Source: an uncultured Lachnospiraceae bacterium
GTDB lineage: Bacteria > Bacillota > Clostridia > Lachnospirales > Lachnospiraceae
Assembly (NCBI GenBank): GCA_949840805.1
Contig: CATKXR010000010.1
Coordinates: forward strand, 1 to 64,000
Length of the DNA stretch: 64,000 nucleotides
Reading direction: 5' to 3'
Part shown: one piece after another, positions 18,902-28,276 of the stretch
Layout of the letters: every line of letters begins with the position of its first letter
Numbering within the stretch: position 1 is the stretch's first letter
Position numbers and translations under genes: made by a program
The notes under the pieces: generated by a model
What the model saw: the letters and a program-made list of their open reading frames with translations, nothing else
Told to the model about the DNA's origin: nothing
Database searches by the model: none

Positions 18902-19387
18902 TTATGGATTTTCCGCTCCGTGGTCAGTGAGCAGACAGTCTCCGTCTGCAGCCGCAGTGGCCAGTTTGTCACATCGCTCGTTCTGGGGATGGCCGGCATG
19001 GCCTTTCACCCAGATAAATACAACCTGATGAGGCTCTTTGGCATCCAGAAGACGCTCCCACAAATCTATATTTTTCACCGCGCTGTTTTTTCCTCTTTTC
19101 CACTTGTTGGCAACCCAGTTGTCAATCCAGCGTTTATTAAAAGCATCTGTCAGATATTTAGAATCCGAATACAGCTCTACCTGGCAGGGACGGTTTAACG
19201 CTTCCAGCCCTACAATAGCAGCCATCAGCTCCATCCGGTTGTTGGTGGTTTTTTTATATCCTGCGGAAAGGACCTTCTCATGAAGCTGGCCCTTACTGTC
19301 CGTAAACTGAAGCACAGCCCCATACCCTCCCGGGCCGTCAGGATTGCCCCTGGCAGAGCCGTCCGTATAAATCTGCACCTTTGTCAT
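18902..19387 (-). CDS. rnhA: Ribonuclease H I
   Basis: This 161-residue enzyme degrades the RNA strand of RNA-DNA hybrids. The four acidic catalytic positions are visible: Asp in YTDGSARGNPG-like YTDGSARGNP, Glu in NNRMELMA, Asp in YSDSKYLTDA and Asp in NERCDKLA. The length fits the bacterial type. It lies 57 bp downstream of the beta-CASP hydrolase gene and is followed by a strong terminator. Confidence 0.95.
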   Translation of the reverse strand: MTKVQIYTDGSARGNPDGPGGYGAVLQFTDSKGQLHEKVLSAGYKKTTNNRMELMAAIVGLEALNRPCQVELYSDSKYLTDAFNKRWIDNWVANKWKRGKNSAVKNIDLWERLLDAKEPHQVVFIWVKGHAGHPQNERCDKLATAAADGDCLLTDHGAENP

Positions 19388-19444
19388 GTCCGATAACTCT
19401 CCTCAATCTGCTGCCGTTTGATCCTGCGATTCTTTTCTTTCTGT

Positions 19445-21046
19445 CTATCTGTCCCATTTATCGCACAGAGAATTGATCTGATCGGCAAACTTAGCCAGAT
19501 CCTTATTGGTGCCGCCTTCATTCCGGCTGATTACTGCCATCAGGCGCTCACCGGCAGCCAGCAGGCGGGCAAAGATCCCCTTGGCCTTTTTCGTCGCCGC
19601 GCTCTTTGTGACAATCGGAATCCCGGTTGTCTCTTTCACCCACTGCCCGGCGATCAGGTCGTATTCGGCCCCGCTGAAAGGAGCTTTGGCCGGAATGCCT
19701 GTCCGCTCGGTAATCAGCTCGGCAAACTGGTCGCACACCTCGTCACTGCCATGTACCACAAAAATCTGTTCCGGTTTTTTGTTAAAATTCTCCACCCACT
19801 CCAGAAGGCCGTCCCGGTCCGCATGTCCGCTGATGTCATGGAGGATCTCTATATGGGCTTCCACCTCAATGGTCTCGCCGAACAGCTTTACCGTCCGGTT
19901 TCCGTCTACCAGGCTCCGTCCCAAGGTGCCTTCCGCCTGGTATCCGGCAAAAATGACCGTACACTCCCGCCTCCAGAGATTATGCTTCAGATGATGGCGG
20001 ATTCTTCCTGCGTCACACATGCCGGAAGCTGAGATAATGACCTTGGGGCTGGGGTCAAAGTTAATATTTTTCGACTCCTCGCTGCTGATAGACAATTTCA
20101 GTCCGGGGAAAGATATGGGATTGACTCCCATCCGCACCAGCTCTTTGGTCTCTTCGTCGTAACACTCCAACTGGTTCTGCTTGAACACATGAGTAGCCTC
20201 GACCGCCAGCGGGCTGTCTACATAGACCTCAAAATTCTCATGGCCGCGGATTAAGCGCTGGGTCTTAATATGGCGGAAATAATATAACAATTCCTGGGTC
20301 CTGCCAACGGCAAAGGCTGGAATCACCACATTGCCGCCCCGGTCCAGGGTTTCCTGGACGATCCGCACCAGCTCGGTAATATGGTCCGTTCCTTTCTGGT
20401 GAAGGCGGTTGCCGTAGGTGGATTCCATGACTGCATAATCCGCGGACACCGTATAGGTCGGGTCACAGATCAACGGTTTGTTTTTGTTGCCGATATCACC
20501 GGAAAAGACAATCTTTTTCTCAATACCGTCTTCCTTCAGCCAAACTTCAATGGATGCGGATCCTAAAAGATGGCCGATATCCGTAAACCGGATGGTAACG
20601 TTGTCAGACAGTTTTATGATATCTCCGTATGTGTTGGGGACAAATTGTTCCAGGACGCCTAAAGCGTCGTTCATCTCGTAAAGCGGTTCAACCTGGTTTC
20701 CTCCGGCACGTCTGGCTTTGCGGTTCTTCCACTCTGCCTCCATCTCCTGGATGTGGGCGCTGTCCTTTAACATGATGTTGCACAGATCACAGGTGGCGGT
20801 AGTCGCCATCACATGGCCGGAAAAGCCCCTGGCATAGATATAAGGGAGCATTCCGGCATGGTCAATGTGGGCGTGGGTCAGAAGCACATAGTCAATCTGG
20901 GACCAGGGGACGGGAGGTTCTACGTTCTCATAGATGTTTAAGCCTTGTTCCATGCCGCAGTCCACAAGAATGTGGGTATCACCGGCCTGCAGGTAATGGC
21001 AGCTTCCGGTTACTTCGTGGGCGGCGCCGCTGAATACGATACGCAT
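19445..21046 (-). CDS. Metallo-beta-lactamase / beta-CASP RNA-processing hydrolase
   Basis: The 533-residue cytoplasmic protein has the MBL metal motif HAHIDH (about 58-63), the GHLLGSA motif and the beta-CASP region (IPAFAVGRTQELLYY), ending with SGHADRDGLLEW. It belongs to the YSH1/COG1236 group of predicted exonucleases/endonucleases acting on RNA; the natural substrate is not known. A GGAGG site precedes the ATG. It probably forms an operon with rnhA. Confidence 0.93.
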   Translation of the reverse strand: MRIVFSGAAHEVTGSCHYLQAGDTHILVDCGMEQGLNIYENVEPPVPWSQIDYVLLTHAHIDHAGMLPYIYARGFSGHVMATTATCDLCNIMLKDSAHIQEMEAEWKNRKARRAGGNQVEPLYEMNDALGVLEQFVPNTYGDIIKLSDNVTIRFTDIGHLLGSASIEVWLKEDGIEKKIVFSGDIGNKNKPLICDPTYTVSADYAVMESTYGNRLHQKGTDHITELVRIVQETLDRGGNVVIPAFAVGRTQELLYYFRHIKTQRLIRGHENFEVYVDSPLAVEATHVFKQNQLECYDEETKELVRMGVNPISFPGLKLSISSEESKNINFDPSPKVIISASGMCDAGRIRHHLKHNLWRRECTVIFAGYQAEGTLGRSLVDGNRTVKLFGETIEVEAHIEILHDISGHADRDGLLEWVENFNKKPEQIFVVHGSDEVCDQFAELITERTGIPAKAPFSGAEYDLIAGQWVKETTGIPIVTKSAATKKAKGIFARLLAAGERLMAVISRNEGGTNKDLAKFADQINSLCDKWDR

Positions 21047-21105
21047 AGGGTTTTCCTCCTCTTTCGTTTTTTGGGGGAAACGAGAGGTATGGGGATATGG
21101 CTCTG

Positions 21106-22581
21106 CTAGATGATGATACAGATCATCCCTCCGTTACTGTCGTTAATGATCTTTTGCAGGGCATCCTGCAGTTTCATCTGGCAGTCTTCGGTCATCTGGC
21201 TGACCTTGGCCTGGATTCCGTCTTCTACGATCTGTTCGATGGATTTGCCGAATATATTGGTGTCCCAGATGCCGTCTTCTTTCTTCCGGGCATTTTCCTT
21301 CATGTAGGCGATCAGATCTTCGGCCTGCTGTTCGCTTCCCACGATAGGAGCGATCTCGGTCTGGATGTGGGCTTTGATCAGATTGATGGAGGGCGCTTCC
21401 GCGCGCATTTTGACACCGTATTTATTACCGTGGCGGATCACCGCAGGCTCGTCGAGAATGATCTCCGACCGCTCCGGGGTGACTACGCCGTATCCGCGCA
21501 TCCGCACCTGGTTCATGGCGTTTAACACCTTGTCATATTCAATCTGCATGGAGGCAAGATCCCTGAGCTTCTGCATGAGCTGGTATTCGTCCGTAATGGG
21601 AATTCCGGCAAAATCGCTTAAGGTCTGGTAATAATATCCGTCCTCCAGCGCAACCTGTACGGAGACGCTTCCGTTTGACAGATCCATCTGGTCTACTTTC
21701 ATAGAGCGGATCACGTCTGAATCGCCGCTTCCGAAATCCGCCGGCACGTCTTTCATCTGGCGCACCTTTGTCATCAGTTCGCGGGCCGTCTTTACGGCCT
21801 GTTCCTTCAGCCAATGGCTTCCCGGCAGGATCTCGAGCCATTTGGGAATAAAAAAATCCACCTCTGTCACAGGAAATTCTTTCAGCACCTTTTCAAGAAT
21901 CCGATGGACGTCTTCTCTTTTAAGCTGTTCACAGTTGACCGGCATGGCCGTGACCTGATATTGCTTTTCCAGTTCCCGTGCCAGACGGACGGTCTCCTCC
22001 GAATAAGGCCGGTCGGAATTGAGAAGTACGAGAAATGGCTTGCCGATCTCTTTCAGTTCCTGGATGGCCGTGTTCTCTGCACCTATGTACGCTTCCCGCT
22101 TCAAATCCCCGAAAGATCCGTCTGTCGTGATCACGATCCCGATAGTCGAGTGGTCCTTGATCACCTTGCGGGTGCCGATCTCCGCCGCCTGGGTGAACGG
22201 GATCTCCTCCTCAAACCAGGGGGTCTTTACCAGCCGTTCCCGCTCATTTTCCACATGCCCGGCTGCTCCCTCCACCATAAAGCCCACACAGTCAATGAGC
22301 CTTACCTTGGCCTGGATCCCCTCCGCCGGCTGAATGAGAGCCGCCTCCTTGGGGATAAATTTGGGCTCCGTAGTCATGATAGTCTTGCCTGCGGCGCTTT
22401 GGGGAAGCTCATCCCTGGTCTGGTTTTTCCTGTGCTCGTCTTCCATCTCCGGCAGGACAAGCTGCTCCATAAAACGTTTGATAAAGGTAGATTTCCCCGT
22501 CCGGACCGGGCCGACCACACCCAGATAGATCTCGCCTCCGGTCCGGGCTTTGATATCCTTGTATACATTATAACTTTCCAT
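21106..22581 (-). CDS. spoIVA: Stage IV sporulation protein A (spore coat ATPase)
   Basis: The protein (491 residues) is the ATP-driven morphogenetic protein that builds the basement layer of the spore coat on the forespore surface. The Walker A motif GPVRTGKST is at about 24-32, and the conserved C-terminus GMICIII is intact. It shows that the organism can, or recently could, sporulate. Its ribosome site (AAGGGGG) lies within the 3' arm of a large hairpin (22588-22722). Confidence 0.97.
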   Translation of the reverse strand: MESYNVYKDIKARTGGEIYLGVVGPVRTGKSTFIKRFMEQLVLPEMEDEHRKNQTRDELPQSAAGKTIMTTEPKFIPKEAALIQPAEGIQAKVRLIDCVGFMVEGAAGHVENERERLVKTPWFEEEIPFTQAAEIGTRKVIKDHSTIGIVITTDGSFGDLKREAYIGAENTAIQELKEIGKPFLVLLNSDRPYSEETVRLARELEKQYQVTAMPVNCEQLKREDVHRILEKVLKEFPVTEVDFFIPKWLEILPGSHWLKEQAVKTARELMTKVRQMKDVPADFGSGDSDVIRSMKVDQMDLSNGSVSVQVALEDGYYYQTLSDFAGIPITDEYQLMQKLRDLASMQIEYDKVLNAMNQVRMRGYGVVTPERSEIILDEPAVIRHGNKYGVKMRAEAPSINLIKAHIQTEIAPIVGSEQQAEDLIAYMKENARKKEDGIWDTNIFGKSIEQIVEDGIQAKVSQMTEDCQMKLQDALQKIINDSNGGMICIII

Positions 22582-22722
22582 GAAAAAATGCCCCCTTGCT
22601 ATGCTGGAGTACTGCCGGAAAGCCAGGCTTCCTGTTATCCATCGGCGTGTGTCGGGGACAGCAGTTTTACTCCGGAGGCCTCCGGCAATACTTTACTGCT
22701 ATAAGCATATGCCAGGGGGCAT
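22582..22722 (-). promoter_or_regulatory. Large terminator-like hairpin in the spoIVA leader
   Basis: On the minus strand, ATGCCCCC (22715-22722 complement) pairs with GGGGGCAT (22588-22595), with a second paired block (22608-22619 with 22681-22692), enclosing about 135 nt. The hairpin ends in a run of six T directly before the spoIVA ATG. The spoIVA ribosome site lies in the closing stem. It may be the terminator of the upstream HD gene or a translational control element. Confidence 0.6.
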
Positions 22723-22740
22723 CATTTTATCACTTATTCT

Positions 22741-23175
22741 TTAAATCTTCACGGCGCCTGCCTCGTCTTTTAAGATGGCAAGTGTCTTTTTTACCCTCTC
22801 TGCAGGCGTGTAGGTCTGAAACGACATCTTCCGGACACGCATAATGTCCTGGTTGTCCTCGATCTCCGCAATCTTTATCTTGGAAGCCAGTTCACTGGAA
22901 TGAATGTCCTCAATGTAATCAAAATATTTCATGTCGGGTTTCTTTGTCAGCATGCCAATTGTATCCAGGACGGTTCGGGAGAAACCTGCCTCCTGCAGCT
23001 CGTGCAGGGTAATCTCCGTGTCCTCCACCACGTCGTGAAGCACCGCTATGATCTTTTCTTCCTCCGTGTCCATCCGGCTCATAACGCGAATGGCATGATC
23101 CATATAAGGATTTCCTTTGGCGTCGATTACGCCCTGAAAAGCATTCGTAGCGATTCCAATTGCCTTTGACAACAT
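22741..23175 (-). CDS. HD-domain protein (RelA/SpoT hydrolase-like fragment family)
   Basis: The 144-residue protein contains an HD phosphohydrolase motif (YMDHAIRV ... VLHDVVEDT) as in the hydrolase half of RelA/SpoT. The synthetase part is absent. Related stand-alone proteins act on guanosine tetraphosphate in some organisms, but this is not established here. The gene lies 5 bp after the phosphofructokinase gene and probably shares its transcript. Confidence 0.85.
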   Translation of the reverse strand: MLSKAIGIATNAFQGVIDAKGNPYMDHAIRVMSRMDTEEEKIIAVLHDVVEDTEITLHELQEAGFSRTVLDTIGMLTKKPDMKYFDYIEDIHSSELASKIKIAEIEDNQDIMRVRKMSFQTYTPAERVKKTLAILKDEAGAVKI

Positions 23176-23180
23176 AAATT

Positions 23181-24434
23181 TTATTCCCCTTTCTTCCCGC
23201 GGCCGGAAGACATGTAAAGATGACGCGGAATGCCGCCTACCATGACACAGGGAGAATCGCCCTGAATCAGCGGACGCACGTAATCAATAAATTCTTCCGT
23301 CACATAGGTGCCTTCTTTGTTGATCCACTCTCTCGGCACCAGCTTCTCTCCATTTGCAATCTTGTGAACATCGTAAATTCCGGTAGCGCTCTGATACGGG
23401 TCGTCGGACACACGGTCAATGACCACCATCCTGCCGGTATCGCCCTCGTCCGCCGCCTTCACCGCGGCGCCTCCCACCATAAACGCCTCATTGACATCCA
23501 CACGGGAAGCCAGATGAGCGGCGCTTCTCTGCAGGGTGCTGAATTCCACAGCCCTGGCCTTGCAGCCCACCTGCTGATTGATCACGTTGGCTAAGTAGCT
23601 GGCGGAGCCGGTAAGCTGCTTGTGACCGAAGGCGTCCACATAATCCGTAGCGGCGGAAAATTCGCTGATGTACTTACCTTCCGCAGTCCGGATCCCCTCG
23701 GAAATGGCCACCACAATCACGTCTTTCTTCTCCAACAGCTTTCTCACCCTGTCCACAAACCTATCGATCTCGAAAGGCACTTCGGGCAGGTAGATCAGAT
23801 CCGGCCCGTCACAGTCCTCTCCTCTTGACAGAGCCGAAGCGCCAGTCAGCCACCCTGCATTCCGGCCCATGATCTCAATGATCGTCACCAGTTTTTTCTT
23901 GTAGGAAAAGCCCAGCCCATCCCGGATAACCTCTTTGGTGGAAGTGGCGATATACTTGGCCGCGCTTCCGTATCCGGGCGTGTGGTCGGTCAGTGCCAGG
24001 TCATTGTCAATGGTCTTGGGAACTCCTACGAACTTCTGGCTCTTGCCCATCAAAATGGCATAGTCCGAAAGCTTTTTAATGGTATCCATGGAATCGTTGC
24101 CGCCGATGTAAATAAAGCACTCGATGTTCAGCTTATCCAGAATCTCAAAAATCTTCACATAAATATCCTGGTTCTCATGGATATCCGGCAGCTTGTAACG
24201 GCAGGTACCTAAAAATGCAGACGGAGTGCGCTTTAAAATCTCCACATCCAGATCGTTCTTGATATGCTTGGACAGATCCACATACTGCTCGTCCAAAAGC
24301 CCCTGAATCCCGAATCTCATTCCATAAACCTTCTTGGCCCCCCGGTCGATGGCGGTACGGTATACCCCCGCCAGGCTGGAATTAATTACCGCCGTGGGAC
24401 CTCCGGACTGTCCGACAATCACATTTCCTTTCAT
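23181..24434 (-). CDS. pfp: PPi-dependent 6-phosphofructokinase
   Basis: This 417-residue cytoplasmic enzyme interconverts fructose-6-phosphate and fructose-1,6-bisphosphate. GGNDS (about 111-115) and PKTIDND (about 139-145) replace the GGDGS and PGTIDND of ATP enzymes; the Asp and the Lys are the known marks of pyrophosphate dependence. The ATG at 24434 follows GGAGG; a more upstream ATG lacks a site. Anaerobic Clostridia often use this reversible form. Confidence 0.9.
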   Translation of the reverse strand: MKGNVIVGQSGGPTAVINSSLAGVYRTAIDRGAKKVYGMRFGIQGLLDEQYVDLSKHIKNDLDVEILKRTPSAFLGTCRYKLPDIHENQDIYVKIFEILDKLNIECFIYIGGNDSMDTIKKLSDYAILMGKSQKFVGVPKTIDNDLALTDHTPGYGSAAKYIATSTKEVIRDGLGFSYKKKLVTIIEIMGRNAGWLTGASALSRGEDCDGPDLIYLPEVPFEIDRFVDRVRKLLEKKDVIVVAISEGIRTAEGKYISEFSAATDYVDAFGHKQLTGSASYLANVINQQVGCKARAVEFSTLQRSAAHLASRVDVNEAFMVGGAAVKAADEGDTGRMVVIDRVSDDPYQSATGIYDVHKIANGEKLVPREWINKEGTYVTEEFIDYVRPLIQGDSPCVMVGGIPRHLYMSSGRGKKGE

Positions 24435-24513
24435 AGCAAAAAAAACCTCCTTCATGATAATAATATTTGTTCTGATACTTTGCTTTGCTATACTCTTATC
24501 TTACCACAATAAC

Positions 24514-24540
24514 AAAGGAAAAGTCTATAACTTTTCCTTT
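24514..24540 (-). terminator. Terminator-like hairpin after the liv operon
   Basis: A perfect 11-bp A/T-rich stem (24514-24524 with 24530-24540) with a 5-nt loop lies about 40 nt downstream of the livF stop codon. The U run after it on the minus strand is weak. Confidence 0.55.
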
Positions 24541-24578
24541 GAAATCCAAGTATTTTCTGAATACTTAATAACTTTTTA

Positions 24579-25289
24579 TCACTCGCTTAAATACGCCTTC
24601 TTCACCGAATCGTCATTCATCAGCTCCCCGGCATCCCCGCTGAGCACGATCTTTCCTGTCTCCAGGACATAGGCCCGGTGGGCGATGGAAAGCGCCTTTT
24701 TGGCATTCTGCTCCACCAAAAGCACAGTTGTCCCGTCTCCGTTGATCTTCTGGATAATATCAAAAATCTCGTTCACATAAATGGGCGACAGGCCCATGGA
24801 CGGTTCGTCCATCACGATCAGCTTGGGATGGGACATCAGCGCCCGCCCCATGGCCAGCATCTGCTGTTCTCCGCCGGAGAGAGTTCCCGCCATCTGGTTC
24901 TTTCGTTCCTCTAACCGGGGGAAACGACTGTAGATCACCTGCAGGGTTTCCTCCACCTCCGCCTTGTCCTTTCTGGTATAGGCCCCCAGCTTCAGATTCT
25001 GCAGCACCGTAAGCTGGGCGAACACCCGCCGCCCTTCCGGCACATGGGCCATGCCCATGGACACCAGCTTGTGGCCCGGCATTCTGGTAATGTCCTTTCC
25101 GTCATAGACAATGTGGCCCGCCTTGGACGGGATCAGCCCGGTAATGGTCTGCAGCGTGGTGGTCTTCCCGGCCCCGTTGGCTCCGATCAAGGCGATGATC
25201 TCGCCCGGGTTTACTTCAAAGGAGATGCCCTTAATGGCCTGGATCACACCATAAAACACTTCCAGATCCTTCACTTCCAATATTGCCAT
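24579..25289 (-). CDS. livF: Branched-chain amino acid ABC transporter, ATPase LivF
   Basis: The 236-residue cytoplasmic ATPase has Walker A GANGAGKTT, signature LSGGEQQ and Walker B LIVMDEPSMGL. Its length and the missing insertion separate LivF from LivG. It is the last gene of livK-livH-livM-livG-livF and pairs with LivG to power uptake of leucine, isoleucine, valine or a related substrate. Confidence 0.96.
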   Translation of the reverse strand: MAILEVKDLEVFYGVIQAIKGISFEVNPGEIIALIGANGAGKTTTLQTITGLIPSKAGHIVYDGKDITRMPGHKLVSMGMAHVPEGRRVFAQLTVLQNLKLGAYTRKDKAEVEETLQVIYSRFPRLEERKNQMAGTLSGGEQQMLAMGRALMSHPKLIVMDEPSMGLSPIYVNEIFDIIQKINGDGTTVLLVEQNAKKALSIAHRAYVLETGKIVLSGDAGELMNDDSVKKAYLSE

Positions 25290-25303
25290 GATCGTCTCTC
25301 CTC

Positions 25304-26062
25304 CTACTCTCCAAGATAAGCTGTGATAACCCGCTTGTCATTGAGCACCTCCGCCGTCTCGCCCTGGGTCAGCACCTGCCCGAAATTCAGCACGGTCAGC
25401 CGCTCGCAGATCCCGGAAACCAGCTTCATGTCATGCTCAATCAAGAGAATCGTCATATCAAAATTGTCCCGCACAAAACGGATCGTCTCCATCAGCTCCG
25501 CCGTCTCGTTGGGGTTCATGCCTGCCGCCGGCTCGTCTAACAAAAGCAGCTTGGGTTCTGTGGCCAAAGCCCTGGCAATCTCCAGCTTTCTCTGCTTTCC
25601 ATAGGGCAGGTTGGACGCCTTGTAATCCGCCTCCTGGTCCAAATCAAATACCTTTAAAAGCTCCATGGCCCGCTCATCCATCTGCTTTTCCACTTTATAA
25701 AACCGGGGCAGACGGAAAATCCCCTCAAGGGTGGAATATTTAAAATGGTTGTGAAGCCCAGCCTTTACATTGTCCAACACGCTCAGTTCCTTAAAAAGCC
25801 GGATGTTCTGAAAGGTCCTGGCGATCCCCTCCTGGTTGATCTCAATGGTCCTTTTTCCGGTAATATTCCTCCCGTCCAACAGAATGGTTCCCGTATCCGG
25901 CCGGTACACCCCGGTGAGCAGGTTAAAGATGGTGGTCTTTCCCGCGCCGTTGGGGCCGATCAGCCCGTAAAGCTGGCCTTTTTCAATGGTCACACTGAAA
26001 TCATCCACTGCCTTTAAACCGCCAAAGGAGATGCCTAAGTTCTTTACCTCCAACATTGCCAT
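25304..26062 (-). CDS. livG: Branched-chain amino acid ABC transporter, ATPase LivG
   Basis: The 252-residue ATPase has Walker A GPNGAGKTT, a LivG-type insertion (FKYSTLEGIFRLPRFYKVE) and the Walker B LLLLDEPAAGMNP; the signature is degenerate, as usual in LivG (NLPYGKQRKLE). I chose the ATG at 26062, preceded by GGAGG, which overlaps the end of livM; the longer frame continues into livM. Confidence 0.95.
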   Translation of the reverse strand: MAMLEVKNLGISFGGLKAVDDFSVTIEKGQLYGLIGPNGAGKTTIFNLLTGVYRPDTGTILLDGRNITGKRTIEINQEGIARTFQNIRLFKELSVLDNVKAGLHNHFKYSTLEGIFRLPRFYKVEKQMDERAMELLKVFDLDQEADYKASNLPYGKQRKLEIARALATEPKLLLLDEPAAGMNPNETAELMETIRFVRDNFDMTILLIEHDMKLVSGICERLTVLNFGQVLTQGETAEVLNDKRVITAYLGE

Positions 26063-26063
26063 A

Positions 26064-27131
26064 TTATGCAGCCTCCTTTGTGTGGGGATTTTTCTGTTTT
26101 TTAAACCGCTCCAGGAAGACGGAACGAAGTTCAATGGCCTTGGGGCTGGAATTGAACAGCATCATCACAATCAGGACCACCGCGTAGATCAGCATCCGGT
26201 AATCATTCAGTCCCCGCAGAAGCTCCGGCAAGAGGGTCAGCACTACCGCCGCAATCATGGAACCGCGGATATTTCCCAGTCCGCCCAACACCACAAACAC
26301 CAGGATCATAATGGACATATTGTAGCCGAAATTTTTGGGCGTGGCCGCCAAAGTGGAGAGGTTATGGGCGTAGAGCACCCCTGCCACTCCTGCCAAGGCG
26401 GCGGAGATGGAAAACGCCATCAGCTTATATTTGGTAATGTTGATGCCGATGGATTCCGCGGCAATCCGGTTGTCCCGGATGGACATGATGGCCCGCCCGG
26501 CCCTGGAATGAATCAAATTCAGCACAATAAACAAAGTCAGCAAAAGCAGCGCCACAGCAATCAGAAAGGTCGATGCCTTCGGCGTGCCCGTGATCCCCTG
26601 GGCTCCTTTAATGATGACCACTCCGGTCTCATCCATCCCTAAGGACATGGTATCCTTGATGGAAAAATGGAACCCCTTCTGGTCAAGGCCGATATACATC
26701 ACATTGATCAGATTCTTGATGATCTCGCCAAAAGCCAGTGTGACAATGGCAAGATAATCTCCCTTTAACCGCAGCACCGGAATCCCGATCAGGATCCCGC
26801 ACACGCCTGCCACTGCAGCGCCGATTAAAATGGCAAGAAAAAACCGGATCTGAAGGTTCGGCAGCACCTGTTCCATGCATTTGGTAAAAAACGCCCCGGA
26901 AAAAGCCCCCACGCACATAAAGCCTGCATGGCCCAGGCTCAGTTCCCCCAAAATCCCCACCGTAAGGTTCAGAGAAACCGCCAGGATGGAATACATACAC
27001 AGAGGAACCAAAATTCCCTTCAGGAGACTGGTCAAATGGCCTGTCTTATCCATGATCTGCACCAGAATCCAGCACCCCACTACAATTCCGTAAGTGATGC
27101 CGTTCTGCATCCGTATTTTATTTTTATTCAT
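26064..27131 (-). CDS. livM: Branched-chain amino acid ABC transporter, permease LivM
   Basis: This 355-residue membrane permease has about ten hydrophobic segments and the LivM hallmarks LTVGILGELSLGHAGFM and IGINITKYKLMAF (contact with the ATPases). The start at 27131 follows GGTGG. It forms the channel with LivH. Confidence 0.94.
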   Translation of the reverse strand: MNKNKIRMQNGITYGIVVGCWILVQIMDKTGHLTSLLKGILVPLCMYSILAVSLNLTVGILGELSLGHAGFMCVGAFSGAFFTKCMEQVLPNLQIRFFLAILIGAAVAGVCGILIGIPVLRLKGDYLAIVTLAFGEIIKNLINVMYIGLDQKGFHFSIKDTMSLGMDETGVVIIKGAQGITGTPKASTFLIAVALLLLTLFIVLNLIHSRAGRAIMSIRDNRIAAESIGINITKYKLMAFSISAALAGVAGVLYAHNLSTLAATPKNFGYNMSIMILVFVVLGGLGNIRGSMIAAVVLTLLPELLRGLNDYRMLIYAVVLIVMMLFNSSPKAIELRSVFLERFKKQKNPHTKEAA

Positions 27132-27140
27132 CAGGGCCAC

Positions 27141-28022
27141 CTACACTTTCTCATTGATCTTCTTGCCAAGAATCCCTGTGGGACGTACCAGCAGCACGAT
27201 AATCAGCACGGAAAACACAATGGCGTCCGAAAGCTGGGAGGAAATATACGCCTTGGACAGGTTCTCGATCACGCCTAACAGCACGCCCCCGATCAGCGCT
27301 CCCGGTATGGAGCCGATCCCGCCGAACACGGCTGCCACAAATGCCTTGATTCCCGGCATGGAGCCTGTGTAGGGCGTCAGGGACGGATAGGTGGAACAGA
27401 GAAGCGCCCCCGCCACGGCCGCCAAAGCGGAACCGATGGCAAAGGTGATGGCAATGGTCCGGTTCACATCAATTCCCATCAGGGTAGCCGCCCCGTTGTC
27501 CTCCGATACGGCAAGCATAGCCTGCCCCACCTTGGTCTTATTGATAAAAGCGGTCAGTCCCGCCATAATGACAATACAGGAAATGATCGTCACAATGGTT
27601 ACGCTGGAGATGGTCAGCGCCCCGTCCGCCAGCTTTAAGTTGGGCAGCGTCACCACGGAAGTGAACTGACGGGCATTGGACCCGAATATCAAAAGGGCCA
27701 CATTCTGCAGAAGATAGCTGACGCCAATGGCCGTGATCAGAACCGCTAAGGAAGACGCGCCCCGAAGGGGACGGTACGCCACCCGCTCGATGGTCACTCC
27801 CAGCACCGTACAGACCGCCACAGCCACGAAGATGCCTAAAAGCGGCGGAAGCCCCATGGTGCTGACAATGGTAAAGATGGCAAATCCTCCCACCATAATA
27901 ATATCCCCATGGGCAAAATTCAGCATCCTGGCAATCCCGTACACCATGGTGTAACCAAGTGCGATGATAGCATAAATGCTGCCCAGGCTGATTCCATTGA
28001 TCAAGTATGACAGAAAACTCAT
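27141..28022 (-). CDS. livH: Branched-chain amino acid ABC transporter, permease LivH
   Basis: The permease (293 residues, about eight transmembrane segments) starts ISLGSIYAIIALGYTMVYGI, the typical LivH N-terminus, with MLNFAHGDI. AAGGGG and TAGGA precede the ATG. It ends immediately before livM. Confidence 0.95.
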   Translation of the reverse strand: MSFLSYLINGISLGSIYAIIALGYTMVYGIARMLNFAHGDIIMVGGFAIFTIVSTMGLPPLLGIFVAVAVCTVLGVTIERVAYRPLRGASSLAVLITAIGVSYLLQNVALLIFGSNARQFTSVVTLPNLKLADGALTISSVTIVTIISCIVIMAGLTAFINKTKVGQAMLAVSEDNGAATLMGIDVNRTIAITFAIGSALAAVAGALLCSTYPSLTPYTGSMPGIKAFVAAVFGGIGSIPGALIGGVLLGVIENLSKAYISSQLSDAIVFSVLIIVLLVRPTGILGKKINEKV

Positions 28023-28168
28023 GAAATCCTACCCCTTTTCCTTTTTTCTTTTTGTGTTAAGGTTTAATAGTTTAACACGTCAAATAACCAAAATATTAAG
28101 TCGAATTATATCATAGGAAGAAATGATGTGCAAGTAAAACATTATTCCAACAAGGTTTCTCTATAATG

Positions 28169-28201
28169 AAAAAAACAGGAGGCGTCCTAAAACACCCCCT
28201 G
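28169..28201 (-). terminator. Rho-independent hairpin between livK and livH
   Basis: Nine paired bases (28176-28184 with 28193-28201) are followed on the minus strand by seven T. Lying between livK and livH, it probably gives partial termination, so that the binding protein is made in excess of the membrane parts, a common arrangement. 28023-28168 shows no gene. Confidence 0.85.
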
Positions 28202-28276
28202 TCAGGCCTTCGTTTTGAAGATTTCCCGGAAAATATTTTTGGCGCCTTTTCCAATTAACAGAAGCTAACCGAAAAA

